A stretch of 64,000 bases of DNA, from assembly GCA_021927905.1 (NCBI GenBank), contig BLLK01000047.1:3596001-3660000 (forward strand). The letters run 5' to 3'. Under the pieces are notes generated by a model that was not told the origin of the DNA, ran no database searches, and saw only the letters and a program-made list of their open reading frames with translations. Of this stretch, positions 1-10,862 are shown one piece after another (the stretch's first letter is position 1; every line of letters starts with the position of its first letter). The DNA is from Chaetoceros tenuissimus. Taxonomy: Eukaryota; Bacillariophyta; Thalassiosirophyceae; Chaetocerotales; Chaetocerotaceae. The translations under genes were made by a program, and so were the position numbers.

Positions 1-609
1 CTGGTTGAAGAAATCCGCCTAGCGAATGAAGCCAAAATGCAAGAGATGGAGAGGCTCACCGAAGAAATCCGAAGAGCTCCTAGACGAAGTGAAAGACCAA
101 GTACTGCTGCAAGCTTTGGTACCATAGATACTAATGAAGTTCTCTCTTTTGACGAAGGAGAAATGGACAACGTGAGTATTAGTGGTCTCTCTGCGCTCCA
201 AAATAACGAGAACAAAACCGAAGCAAATAAGAAGGCACAAGCTGCTCTCGCCCTAGCTGAACTTGATATCAAACTGTCCGAAATTCAGCTCATGCAAGCA
301 ATTTTGTTGGCTGAGGAGGCAAGTCTCAGTGGCAAGTCCGAATTCAAGACTACTGAGAAGAGTGTTGAAGACTTACAAAGAGTCAAGGTTACTAAGGAGT
401 TTGAACGAGAGAAGAGAAGGAAGGAACGGAAGGCAGCACTTAAGCAAAAGGCAAAGACCTTTTTCGCTCACACTGTGAGACAAGCTAATGTTGCAAAGAG
501 GAGAACAGCACAAACATTGTCTGACATTAAATCTAAGCTTGAACAGACAGAACTGGACAAGCTAGTTCTACGCAGACCATCGTCAGCCCAGCCAAGTGCT
601 CAGCAATAA
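1..609 (+). CDS. Coiled-coil protein, 5'-truncated by window edge
   Basis: The reading frame is open from base 1 to a TAA at 607-609, giving about 202 visible residues; the true start lies left of the window. The sequence is rich in Glu, Lys, Arg and Ala with heptad-like stretches (for example EEIRLANEAKMQEMERLTEE) and a long charged helix in the second half, which predicts extended coiled coil. A short Ser/Thr-rich linker with an acidic patch (SFDEGEMDN) separates two helical parts. I recognise no catalytic motif and no family. It could be a structural or cytoskeleton-associated protein, but that is only inferred from composition. Confidence 0.7.
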   Translation: MVEEIRLANEAKMQEMERLTEEIRRAPRRSERPSTAASFGTIDTNEVLSFDEGEMDNVSISGLSALQNNENKTEANKKAQAALALAELDIKLSEIQLMQAILLAEEASLSGKSEFKTTEKSVEDLQRVKVTKEFEREKRRKERKAALKQKAKTFFAHTVRQANVAKRRTAQTLSDIKSKLEQTELDKLVLRRPSSAQPSAQQ

Positions 610-1064
610 GTCGAGTACTAAATTTTCTCATAAATCAAAGTGTGAATAGTAATTTTAATCTAATCGTTTTTAATTAAAGTACACACCGGATTCTTGCTTA
701 CAAATTCATCGTTTCATATTGAAACTATTTTAAATAGTGAACTGACCGAAGATGGGTGTCCAAAGAAAACCCTCCATCTCGCTTGCCTCCATCTAGGGTG
801 AAGGAATGTTATTGTCATGAATTTCTAATATTCTGCGATAAATGTAGATTGCATTTCTAGATAGATATTATATTGACATGGACTCTTCAATCTCCCACTC
901 GGATAACCCCTCAACAATTTTTAAAATTACAAGTATGATAGCCATAGTCATGATGTAGAATAAGCTCAAAATTAAGGCAGTCAAAATACCCAACCTTTTT
1001 TATACATTACCTTGATTAAAAGATTTTGTCATGATTACTATTCATACACCTCTTATTCAAGTTA
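610..1064. other. Intergenic, convergent 3' ends
   Basis: This A+T-rich stretch lies between the 3' ends of the coiled-coil gene and SmB. I see no open frame, repeat or RNA gene in it. Confidence 0.5.
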
Positions 1065-1769
1065 TTAATATCCGCCAGGTGGAGGAGGAGGCATACCTCT
1101 CCCCATACCCATTGGCATACCAACTCCAGCAACAGGCGCACCTCCCAATCCCAATGGAGCTTGTCCAGGCAATCCAACCGGTGGAGCAGGAATAGACCCT
1201 CTTCCAGCACCAACTGCGATTCCTGGACCACCTGGAGCCAATCTTCCAGCTGCAGATGGAGGAGGAGGAGCCTCTACTGCGATACTAACCACATTTTCTC
1301 CTCTTAAAATAATCAATCCCAAATTTCTCTTTTCTTGTCTTTCTTCTACAATATTCTGTTTTGTTCCTTTGATATAACGAAATTCTTCCGTGTCACTTAA
1401 TACAAGATTGAGATGTCTGTCAAATGCAAGGAATGTTCCTGCTACGGTTCGTCCGTCGGTAAGTGTTATGCGGAGTCTATGCTCTACATATCGTAATAGT
1501 TTAGATCCTTTTCCGTTTGGCTATTTTTTAGAAAATGAAAATTGATTTGTGTCAGTGAGATGAATATGTGGGTCATGTAAACTATACAAGGTGAACTTTT
1601 TAATTTTCAGGCATTCAAATAAAGTTGAATAGCTTTGTAAACAAGTACATGACATGAAAGGACTATAGCTAGTTTCATGAAAATTCATGACAGATAACAG
1701 ATGTGTACACTAGCTAGCAGATATTATGTCTAAAGCCCTTTCCACTCGATATATATGCAAACTCACCAT
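1065..1769 (-). CDS. SNRPB: Small nuclear ribonucleoprotein SmB/B'
   Basis: Core Sm protein of the spliceosomal U1, U2, U4 and U5 snRNPs, part of the heptameric ring on snRNA. The main exon is 1065-1520 (minus). It encodes PNGKGSKLLRYVEHRLRI, then the Sm1 motif (DGRTVAGTFLAFDRHLNLVL), then the Sm2 motif LGLIILRGENVVS, and a Gly/Pro-rich tail ending GRGMPPPPPGGY, as in animal SmB. The exon begins in phase 0 right after an acceptor. The only in-frame start found upstream is an ATG at 1767-1769 followed at once by GTGAGT, so the inferred first exon is just the start codon and the intron is 1521-1766 (246 bp). Total about 151 residues. Family assignment is very secure; the single-codon first exon is inferred from splice signals and from alignment of MPNGKGSK with the human MTVGKSSK start. 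Confidence 0.93.
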
Positions 1770-2078
1770 ATTTTAAATCCTTTTTTTCTTCAGATAAATT
1801 GGAGAAAGTGATTTTTATTGCTATGGCTACGATTGCTCAAACAACAATACTAATTCCATTGAAATAGGCAAGAAAAGTAAAAAAATCGGTGGCTTCTCCC
1901 GTCGTCGTCGGAGGGTTTTGTAAATAGCTATGGTAACGACACCTAAGTAGCTAGCTATCGCAACACGTATCTTTTGAAAGAAAAACACATCATTGATGAT
2001 ACATTCATTTCATTGATGAATTAGAATCTTGACATAGAAAGTCAATAGGTAGAAACTATAATTCAATATATAGCTAAA
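1770..2078. other. Divergent promoter region, SmB / PDZ gene
   Basis: About 310 bp between the divergently transcribed SmB gene and the plastid PDZ gene. It must hold both promoters and 5' UTRs. I see no further gene. Confidence 0.5.
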
Positions 2079-2717
2079 ATGAAAACTACAGCGATCCTTT
2101 TCTCTCTCCTCGCAGGAGCAACTGCATTCTCGCCTGTCTCTCTCAACAACAATGGAATTGCACAATCGGCGACATCTACTTCAAGCACACAACTTCATCT
2201 CAAAGTAGCAGGAATGTGGCCAAACGGAAATGCTTTCGGAAAGGGACAATTCAGATTCTACAAAAGTTTCGATAGTTGGATGTCACCATTTCCAGAAGAG
2301 GATCGACAAGAGTTTCCTGAAATATTTAATTTACCAAAGGGAGTGTATGAAGTTTCAATGTTCAAACCACTTGGAATTATTTTCGAAGAGATTGAAATTG
2401 GCAAAGGGGTATATGTTCAAGATTTTGTAGAAGGTGGAAATGCAGAACGTATGGGAACTATTCAAAAGGATGATGTCCTCATTGGTGTCACTGCGATTAA
2501 AGTTGTTGGTGCTAAATGGGAACGAAGACTTATTCCTGCCAAAGATTTGAGTTTCGATACTGTCGTTGGTGCCATTGGTTCAAATGAACAAAAGTGGGGT
2601 TGTGATGATGTTGTTCTCATGTTTATGAGACCTGATGAGGTTGAAGATATGAGCAAGGTGGATGCTTTTCTTGATTTCTTCAATCCACCCGGTGATAGTG
2701 CTTGGAGAACAGCATAG
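2079..2717 (+). CDS. Plastid-targeted PDZ-domain protein
   Basis: A 212-residue protein. Residues 1-17 form a signal peptide ending ATAFSP, the diatom bipartite plastid presequence with Phe just after cleavage, followed by a Ser/Thr-rich transit stretch. Residues about 88-188 resemble a PDZ domain: FKPLGIIFEEIEIGKGVYV, then VEGGNAERMGTIQKDDVLIG (the usual 'G.A...G.i..GD.l..vng' pattern), then a final strand VVLMFMRP. There is no protease domain, so it is probably a plastid adaptor or a peptide-binding protein rather than a Deg/Ctp protease. Single exon with ATG at 2079. The PDZ call is from pattern recognition; the targeting call follows the known diatom ASAFAP rule. Confidence 0.8.
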   Translation: MKTTAILFSLLAGATAFSPVSLNNNGIAQSATSTSSTQLHLKVAGMWPNGNAFGKGQFRFYKSFDSWMSPFPEEDRQEFPEIFNLPKGVYEVSMFKPLGIIFEEIEIGKGVYVQDFVEGGNAERMGTIQKDDVLIGVTAIKVVGAKWERRLIPAKDLSFDTVVGAIGSNEQKWGCDDVVLMFMRPDEVEDMSKVDAFLDFFNPPGDSAWRTA

Positions 2718-2961
2718 GTTTGATTCAGAAATTGCTGTAAAGAAAATCATGCTCATGTAAGTTGCTTACATTGATGTAGCTATCTCTGTCAATGATTTAT
2801 GAAAAGACTTCTAAATTTATATAGTATAAAATGTAAATTTATGAAAATACTGGTTATACATGGAATAGAAACCGACGCTACTGAAAAGGAAAAAATATTC
2901 TCATGTTTTTTACACTAAACAAAATCGAAATATAATGCGTAACAAATGATGATCCATAAAC

Positions 2962-5139
2962 TCATTTATCACAATCAACTGTTGCAATACATGCACATGC
3001 ACAATTTGTAAGGGTATCACCACTGCAGTATGTATCTTGTCGAAGTTCTCTAATGTCTCTTTTACCACTTTGACAGAGCCACTCACATCCTCTTACAGTT
3101 TGTCCGGTCTCATCCCAATCCAAAGGAAACATATAACTTGGATTGTCTTTGCATGTGTATTCCGTTGGCGAATTCGTTGGGCTTGAGGTAGGAGAGTTGG
3201 TAGGCTGTTACAATAACAATGTTGTAAAATTTTAGCTTCATACGTTTAAACATCGAAAATTTCGGAAATTGTTACACGACGAAATACTTACTGATGCAGT
3301 TGGGGAGCTCGTTGGAGAGCTAGATGGCGCATGAGTTGGTGCATGAGTTGGAGAAGCTGTTGGGGAAGCCGTTGGCTAAAGAAAGAAGAGAATAGTTAGA
3401 CATTTAGATGGAAAGGGGATCAAAAAGATCATCTAAAAACTATACTCTCGTGAATACTCACACTTGCGGTTGGTGAAGCTGTAGGGCTTGCTGTCGGCTA
3501 TAGGACAAGAAAATTAGAATATACAAAGGATAACGAAAAAAACACAACTTCAAATAAATACTCTCTATTCATACTTACGCTGCGAGTGGGAGCTGGAGTG
3601 GGACCGCTCGTAGGGCTTGAAGATGGTGTTGGTGAAGGTTTGATACTTTCAGTGGGGCGAATGGAAGGTTCGTTTGAGGGAATTTGTGTTGGGAATACGG
3701 AAGGAATATCTGATGGCTGTGAAGAAGGACTAAAAGACTCCATTGACGGAAACTCCGATGGAGAAGATGACGGCAACAAAGATGGTTCGCTCGAGGGGAT
3801 CATTGATAAAGAAGGATTTGAAGATGGTGCCATTGATAATGACGGTGCAAGTGATAGAGATGGGTTTGATGAAGGCATGGATGAGACTGATGGTTTCATA
3901 CTGACAGTTGGAGTACTGGTTGGGCTTTTACTTGGTAAATCTGACGGAAGCAATGAAGGCTCCGAAGATGGACTCAAACTTGGCTGATCTGAAGGAACAT
4001 CTGACGGCAAAGAGCTTGGTAAGCTTGACGGAAGTAATGAAGGCTCCGACGATGGAAGAAGACTTGGCTCAGATGATGGTACGTCCGAGGGAACCATAGA
4101 CGGAGTATCAGAAGGTAATAGGGAAGGTTCAGAAGAAGGAGAGCTCTAGAAAGAATAGACATTATCAGCAATTTAAATAATATGTCATAAAGAGAACTTT
4201 TCAAGGATATACCAACTCATACGTAGTACTATTTAACTTGGAGTTTCACTTACCGAAGGCTCAGATGAAGGTAGAAGTGATGGCTCGCTTGACGGAAGAA
4301 GAGATGGCGAATCAGAAGGTACATCTGATGGTACCATTGACGGAGCGTCTGAAGGTGAATTTGTTGGTCTGTAAAATGTACGTGTTTTAGAAATGTATGT
4401 CGAAAGAAGCGATTCTTTTTTTTATTTTGTCGTATGACTTACCGTAATGTGGGGAAAGGAGAGGGTAATGGAGAAGGTGGTCTATATTTATTTCAATTTC
4501 CAGTCAGTCTGTGTATAGTTACAAAACGAGATGTTTGTCATAGTTTTTCATTTTGATTACTTACCTTGATGGCGTTTGAGTAGGGGCGCGACTGGGGGAC
4601 ATTGTGGGTTGCTTAGTTGGCAAGGCACTCACTGTCGGTTTCAATGTGGGTGTTTTGCTTGGAAAACTCGAGGGAAAATTTGTAGGAGGCAAAGGAGAAG
4701 TTGTAGGAGTCAATGTTATATCTTCTTGCAAATCACATGTGCCACAAGTTTCAGCACATCCAATTTTGATTGATATATCTCCATCGACGCAATAGGTCTG
4801 ATATCTGTAGAGAGTGTTTTCAGGATTGGAGGATTGTGTAATCCAAGCACAATTGTAAAATGTTCCAGTGTTTACTCCTTCAAACTCAAAATCGGGATCA
4901 TCACCACAGGGACAGCTGTTTGGAGTAACAGTTGAACATGTTTGTGGGCAAGCAAGAAATACATCTATATCAGAGTCACAATATCGTTGTGGTCTAGCTT
5001 CTGTATTTTGACTCATCCACCCACAAAAGTCTTCAGTTGGAGCTCCTGTCAGTCGATTGTGAGAAAATCCGACGGTATCTGCACATGAATGAGCAGTCAG
5101 TGCTGGTAGAACAGCATGTTGAAATATATTGAATTGCAT
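2962..5139 (-). CDS. Secreted Cys-rich and Pro-Ser-rich (PSxxPS) protein, seven exons
   Basis: I place exons at 4565-5139, 4443-4481, 4254-4368, 3579-4145, 3462-3497, 3292-3375 and 2962-3204 (minus), giving 552 residues. All junctions are GT-AG and the frame holds throughout. The N-terminus (MQFNIFQHAVLPALTAHSCA) looks like a signal peptide. Then come two Cys-rich segments, CGWMSQNTEARPQRYC...CPQTC and NCAWI...YC...CAETCGTC, a pattern common in diatom extracellular proteins. The middle is low-complexity PSxxPS/SEPSLLPSS and SPTASPT repeat, and the last exon adds a Cys-rich tail (CEWLCQSGKRD ... CACACIATVDCDK). It is likely a cell-wall or extracellular matrix protein; the exact function is unknown. 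It resembles the much larger gene at the right edge of the window. The start at 5139 is the first ATG giving a signal peptide; an upstream exon is possible. Confidence 0.8.
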
Positions 5140-5573
5140 TTTGAATGAATATAGTTTTTTCTATTGATATTTTGACATGAAACAACACATGATGTGAGAA
5201 GTACAAGCCTAGAGCAGTACCCATGCAAGAATTTGCAACAGAACCAGAAGCAATATATATCAATTTCACCGTGGGCAACAAAGGTTTCTCCGTTCGAGCA
5301 GCTCTACTTAAGCCCCTCCTTTTTTTAAATCTTGATACGGCTAAAGAGGCCATTCTTGACACTTTTGAACGATTGGAAATAATTGTTAATCTTCCGAAAA
5401 GTCGCAGGAGGAATGACTGCAAAGGGTCATCATTACTTGTACGTTTTATGTGGCTATTCACATCTTCATCCATTGTTGATGAGCTGAGAAGATTTTTGTT
5501 TCCCTCCCTTCTACCAAATGTGTTTTTACCATTGTAAAACTAAGCATTTATTTACATAAAGTGCAGTATTTTT
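5140..5573. other. Upstream region of the Pro-Ser gene; unassigned open frames
   Basis: Open frames occur on both strands here (plus 5223-5537; minus, extending the Pro-Ser gene region to 5473), but neither has a recognisable motif or convincing splice sites. It probably holds the promoter and 5' UTR of the minus-strand secreted protein. Confidence 0.4.
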
Positions 5574-5689
5574 GACTTGCCCGTGAGTTGTACTTCTTAT
5601 CAGACAGCACAAGCATATCATGGCGCTGGCTGAATTAGGAGGGAAGATCGCCTATGGTCTTTCCAAGCTCACATCCTCATCTGTAGTAT
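5574..5689 (+). pseudogene. Truncated duplicate of the SRP54 5' UTR and first codons
   Basis: About 116 bp closely match 8291-8406, covering the last ~45 bp upstream of the SRP54 ATG and the first ~22 codons. The copy has its own ATG at 5620 and reads MALAELGGKIAYGLSKLTSS, against MVLAELGGKIAYGLSKLTSS in the intact gene. Similarity stops abruptly after TCATCTGTAGTA and the frame soon ends, so no NG or M domain follows. The break coincides with a GTATGT that could act as a splice donor. It lies on the same strand as SRP54, with the membrane-protein gene in between. Most likely it is a segmental-duplication remnant and not a functional gene. Confidence 0.8.
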
Positions 5690-6441
5690 GTAACATGATG
5701 TAGCGACACAAGCATCTCTTTCAACGCCTTGATGGACTACCTTACTTCCATGACCACAAGCTGGAAGCCAATATGTGTCATTCTATTTACTAAATTATTG
5801 TACGATTGAATGAATGTCACTGTCATTTTAATCTTTATTTCTCAGCAAGTTGCCAATTGGAAGATGAGAATTTGACATGGCGTTGTAAATCGACGATTCC
5901 GGCTGAAGCATGGCACTACATCCAAACTGATGCAATTGCTTCGCACGTATTGTTCATGCCAACGAAAAAAATGGAATTGAAGAGGCCACAAGGAAAATTC
6001 ATTGAGTAGAAGTTTTACATGATTGGTGCATCGTGGTTGATGCATTTGAATGATGATTGGGATTCTGAATGAGATGATAGAGATTGTATGAACGGGAATA
6101 TGAATCTATAATAGGAATAAACAGAATAAGAAGTTCATAGTATGCAAATCGAGGAACAAGCATCAGAGGAAAAGAATAGACAGTTGATAAAATGAAATCT
6201 CTGCCTTTGTTTGATAACGTGTCATGCAAAATGCTAAGGTGATGTTTAATTCAATTGAGATTTATATTGATTACATTTATATGATAAGTGAACATTTCGC
6301 AAGAGTCGTCTTGGTCGTTGATGAGTTTCATCTATCATGCTTTATACGGAATAGGGCTGCAGTTAGGTACGGGGCTGGGGTGTTTTCGCACAGTAGGCGT
6401 GATGATATTGTCTCTGTCAGTGATAAACAAACTTTATTTGT
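5690..6441. other. Intergenic; possible orphan exon
   Basis: After the SRP54 remnant, a plus-strand frame at about 5830-6009 follows a good acceptor (TTTATTTCTCAG) and encodes SASCQLEDENLTWRCKSTIP and onward for about 57 residues. It cannot be joined in frame to the SRP54 fragment and I recognise no family. The rest has no gene that I can see. Confidence 0.3.
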
Positions 6442-7892
6442 TTATTTCTTCTTTCTCATTGAGTTGATCTGGATGACAGTATCAAATACACCAATGGATA
6501 TGACTGTTGCAAAAACAAAGATAACAAATGGAGAAGAAGCTCCTCCCCCAATCACCAATGCATGGTAATATGAGAGACATCTGTGCACACGCTCGATTGA
6601 GAACACGAAAAGTTGGAGCTTTTTGAAGTGCCCTGAGTCAGGATTGTGGATTGCACGATAGATTTGCATGATGTACTGCCACATATCCGAAGTCAGCCAA
6701 ATACTTTTCGCGAGGATGAGATACTGAGGCCATTCGTCAGTGGATGCAATAAGCCATGCTGAGATGATAAAGAAACTTGCTGAATGGTGTAGGGTGTAGA
6801 ATTTGTAGAAGGAAGGAAAGAATAGCTTTGGATTGATTACCAAAAGCAACATGCTGAAGAGGTAGTAGCCTGTGAATACCGATCTCCACAAATACACAAA
6901 TTCGTCTTTGCGAAATGCATACATGAAAATGTAGGAGCACTGACTGATCAGGCCTAAAACAAAGTGGGCAAGAACAAATGGTCTGTCAGTGTTGATTAGA
7001 AAAGAGAGTATCTCGGCACCAAGGAAGCAAATATACAGAACAATGCTTGACCCAACCAGTACGTCTTTACACACTGCAGGTGACTCGTACTTGTACAACG
7101 TGCCGATCCAGGTGACTATAGCTGCACTGATGAGAATATTTGCTTTCTTTGGATCCATCCATTGTTCCACATTTGTGTTCTTTTGTTTCTTGTTGCGTCT
7201 CTTCTTCTGTGCCTGTGTCTTGCTCTGTTTGGAACGGGATGGGAAGCCTGCAGCAAGGAGTGTAAAGAGCAAGTTGAGAACTTCATTCTCAAATGCAGTT
7301 TCATCATCGTCTACATGGACATGATCTTGAACATAGAGGGAAGCATATGCAGAAGATTCATCGACATCAGCAATCTCGTCAGTCTCCGTGTAAATATTAG
7401 TGCATTGCTGCTCGTCCATACCAAATGGATCAATAGGATCTACTCCTGAGCTTTTGTCAATTTGATTAACAATCTCATCAACACGAGAGATGAAGAAAGG
7501 GAAAGGATTATGTTCTTCCTTGACCTTGATATCAGCAGCATCAGGATCAGTATCTACTGTGGTAGCAGAAATATCGTGTGGCACATCGCCAAAAGCATTA
7601 CCAAACGTATTGACATGAACATCCATATCATCATCGTTTTGCAATTTACTTTTATTAGCATTGATAGTCTGAGCAGTGATATCATTACCAAGCTTGGTGA
7701 AGACGGTGTTCTCAGTGGAATGAGGAAACAATTTAACTGAGAATGGTGCAGATGTATTCTGAAAAGAGAGCTTGCTCTACTCAGATAGAGACATAGAGAG
7801 AGAGAGGGGAAAATAGATTAGAATTAAATCTCATATGACATAAAACATAAGAAAATTCTTTGATTCACACAACACTTGTTCTTTCACTTACA
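6442..7892 (-). CDS. Multi-pass membrane protein with acidic N-terminal region (5' end unresolved)
   Basis: The main exon runs from 7758 to the stop at 6442 (minus), about 438 residues. Its start is an acceptor (CTCTCTTTTCAG) and the frame continues in phase 0 to an upstream exon ending at 7892 (SASAPRASSSVS, then GTAAGT). No in-frame ATG is visible in that exon before a stop, so the 5' structure is unresolved; another intron probably lies upstream. The first ~190 residues are acidic and disordered, with a basic KKRRNKKQK patch just before the membrane part. Then come about six or seven hydrophobic segments. One carries a His pair (FYTLHHSASFF), reminiscent of the TLC (TRAM/LAG1/CLN8) fold, but this is weak. 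Function unknown. Divergent from SRP54. Confidence 0.65.
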
Positions 7893-8336
7893 CTGACACT
7901 ACTGCTTGCTCTTGGAGCAGAAGCAGCTTGAAGTAAAGGAGCAGTAAAGAGAATAGAAACTTTTATGTTGTCTAAATTGCTGTTCAATTGAAATAATGAA
8001 ACGATGTCCAATGTATGTAATGCCAAGCGTTCTGTGTTCGATGCTGTTCGATGTTACTTTGATGTTTTTGTTGAAAAAGGTCATAAAGAACAAAAAGCGC
8101 GAAAAAATCGGAAAAAAGGGAGGGAAACCGTTATAAAGGAGGTTTACCGTATCCGTTAGTAGTGTACTTTCTTCAGGCGATGAGAAAAAAAAGTGGGCAG
8201 TGTGGCAGCCCACTACAGCGATACAGCGATGATCCGTCCAAGTAGACAGCCTTACATTATTGACAAATACAGTATAATTTGAAGTAATTGAACTTGCCCG
8301 TGAGTTATACTTCCTCCCAGACAGCGTAGGTATATC

Positions 8337-9974
8337 ATGGTGTTGGCTGAATTAGGAGGGAAGATCGCCTATGGCCTTTCCAAGCTCACATCCTCATCCA
8401 TAGTAGATGCACAAGCACTGGAAGATCTTCTATCGTCCATTACCAGGGCATTGATTGAAGCAGATGTGAATGTCAATCTTGTTATGCAACTCAAAATCAA
8501 TATCCAAGAACGTGTAGGAGTAGCTATTGAAAAGCATCAAGAAGAACATGGAAATGGAAGTAACGATGCAACACTCCTGTCTTTGCAGAAAATGGTACAA
8601 AAAGCCGTTATGGATGAGTTGACTGTACTACTCACTCCGAAGAAATCAAAAGCTTACAAGATGAAAAGGAACAAGCCGAATGTGATGCTATTTGTTGGAT
8701 TACAGGGAGCAGGTAAAACAACTTCCATTGCAAAGTTTGCAAATTATTACCAGCGTAAAGGATGGAAAGTTGCCATGGTTTGCGCAGATACTTTTCGTGC
8801 TGGAGCTTTTGATCAATTGAAACAGAATGCTACAAAATTGCGTATTCCCTTTTATGGAAGTTATACTGAAGCGGATCCTGTTTTGATTGCAGAAGAAGGA
8901 GTAGAGCAGTTTGTGAAGGATAAATATGAAATCATTATTGTAGATACAAGTGGAAGGCATAAACAGGAAGGAGCTCTATTTGAAGAAATGCAAGAGATTA
9001 GTGCAGCTATTCGCCCAGATAATACTATTTTTGTGATTGATGCTACTCAAGGTCAAGCAATTTACGATCAAGCGATGGGTTTTAGAGAAGCTGTAAATGT
9101 GGGAAGTGTAATCGTTACAAAACTGGATGGACATGCGAAGGGAGGTGGTGCTCTTTCTGCAGTAGCAGCGACTCAATCTCCAATCATGTTTTTAGGCAGT
9201 GGAGAGAAATTTGATGATTTCGAATTATTTTCTGCGCAATCTTTTGTCTCCAAGCTATTAGGTATAGGAGATGTCAAAGGATGGGAAGAAGAAATGAAGG
9301 ATGTTAAAACTGCAGCAGATAAAGATGAGTTGATGAAGAAGATGAGTAAAGGAGAGTTCACTTTGAGAGATTTGTACAAGCAATTTGAAGATCAATTGAT
9401 GGTGACTCCAATGAGTAAACTGATTGGGCAAGGCCTCACTGAAGATAATAAAAAGCAGCTCAAGAAATTTATGACGATTGTAAGTACGATCGCATTGTAG
9501 ATATATCAAGTTTTCTTTCTTTTCACATCTAAATCTGGCATCTTCTTTGCATTTTGATAGATGGACTCTATGACCAACAAAGAGCTAGACGGAAAAGTAG
9601 ATTGGCATGGGAAGAAAGGAACAGACAAAAGCATTGAATCTAGAATCAAACGTATCGCCAAAGGGAGTGGCACACACCCTTTGGAAGTCAAACTACTATT
9701 GCAACAACATAAACAGCAAGAAGCTATGGTTTCCAAAATGGGAAAATCTGGCATGTTCAAGGGCAATGCAAAGCAGAAACAAATGATGGAGAATCTGAAA
9801 AAGAATCCAGCAGCGTTGAATGCCCATTTAAATCGTATGGATCCAAAAATGCTTGCTCAGATGGGAGGACGTGATGCTGTCATGAGAATGATGCAATCTG
9901 AAGGAGGTATGCCAGAAATGCCAGATATGGCTACGATGCAAAATATGATGCAACAAATGGGTATGGGTCGGTAA
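8337..9974 (+). CDS. SRP54: Signal recognition particle 54 kDa GTPase
   Basis: Cytosolic SRP subunit that binds signal peptides and docks ribosomes to the ER through GTP-dependent pairing with the SRP receptor. Exon 1 is 8337-9479 and exon 2 is 9561-9974, with an 81-bp GT-AG intron; total 518 residues. The N domain (LAELGGKIAYGLSKL) is followed by the G domain with P-loop GLQGAGKTTS, DTFRAGAFDQL, the DTSGRHK box and TKLDGHAKGGG. The C-terminal M domain follows (FMTIMDSMTNKELDG, RIKRIAKGSGTHPLEV) and ends in a Met-rich tail (MPDMATMQNMMQQMGMGR). The joined sequence across the splice, MTI-MDSM, is the family consensus. Length matches eukaryotic cytosolic SRP54 rather than chloroplast cpSRP54. 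The first exon and its 5' UTR were copied to 5574-5689. Confidence 0.97.
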
Positions 9975-10046
9975 AAGATTGAAGCAAGGTTTGAATAACA
10001 AATTTGATACAAATTTATAAAAGTAAAGCCCCAGGTCATTCAAATT

Positions 10047-10580
10047 TTATGTACTTCCGTCGTGAATGTATGCTTGCCACGTCCAATCATCATCAATCTC
10101 ATCATCGTCATCAACTATGATGCCTATTTCAGTGTTTACATCCAACCATTGTGATTCTTCTATGACTTCTTGCTTCAAATGTAAATCTCCGTCTTCACAT
10201 GTTTCTATGATCATCATGAGTTTTTGATTGTCATATTCTCTATCAGCTGGATCTGCTATCAAATCAGGCGAGCATTCCAATACCATAATTGTATCATAGC
10301 ATTCAACATATATGTCTTTTGACGATGTGGCAAGTGGTGTACTCATTTGCTCATATGGCTTCAGTACTTCAACTATTCTTGCTTTGCAATGCGATGGCGA
10401 AAGCTTTGGGATCGTTACCCGCTTTGCCAAATTGATCATGGACCTTCTCATTTTACTTTCCAATTCTGTAAATGTTCTTGCTCTTTCCTCTTTGCGGTAG
10501 ATGTACTTCTCTAATGCAATGCAACAACACAATGATGATGATTGATGATGATTCATTTTTACTTTCACTTTCTTCTTCAT
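10047..10580 (-). CDS. Small hypothetical protein with acidic C-terminus
   Basis: An open frame of 177 residues if it starts at the ATG at 10580 (MKKKVKVKMNHHQSS); a second in-frame ATG lies at 10556. The middle has a compact mixed segment (MRRSMINLAKRVTIPKLSPS, YVECYDTIMVLEC) and the end is very acidic (IGIIVDDDDEIDDDWTW). No family recognised. It sits tail to tail with SRP54, only about 70 bp away, and amino-acid usage looks protein-like, which supports a real gene. There is no signal peptide or membrane segment. Confidence 0.55.
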   Translation of the reverse strand: MKKKVKVKMNHHQSSSLCCCIALEKYIYRKEERARTFTELESKMRRSMINLAKRVTIPKLSPSHCKARIVEVLKPYEQMSTPLATSSKDIYVECYDTIMVLECSPDLIADPADREYDNQKLMMIIETCEDGDLHLKQEVIEESQWLDVNTEIGIIVDDDDEIDDDWTWQAYIHDGST

Positions 10581-10862
10581 TTTTCCATTGTTCCCTTTCC
10601 CTTCTTTCCTCTTTTGTTTAGACCAATATAGCAATATTAGTGGCTGGATCGTGTTAAAACTTTTCTCAATGGACCATTTTTTGCCTATTTTGGAGGGATG
10701 AACAGACCAAAATCGGGACTGAAAATAAACAGAAAATGATGGAAAGATTCTCTGTCCTCTTCATCTTAAAGATTGAGAACTCTATCTCTCATCGTCTGCT
10801 TTACGATCACTTCTTTTACGAGTAGTCTATCTTATTCCTCATAAGTTTCATAAAAAGAAATA

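Noticed and set aside
8295-8320. GTGAGT...CAG in the SRP54 5' UTR as a 22-nt mini-intron, also present in the duplicate
   Set aside because: Too short to be spliced by a normal spliceosome; conserved only because the segment was duplicated.
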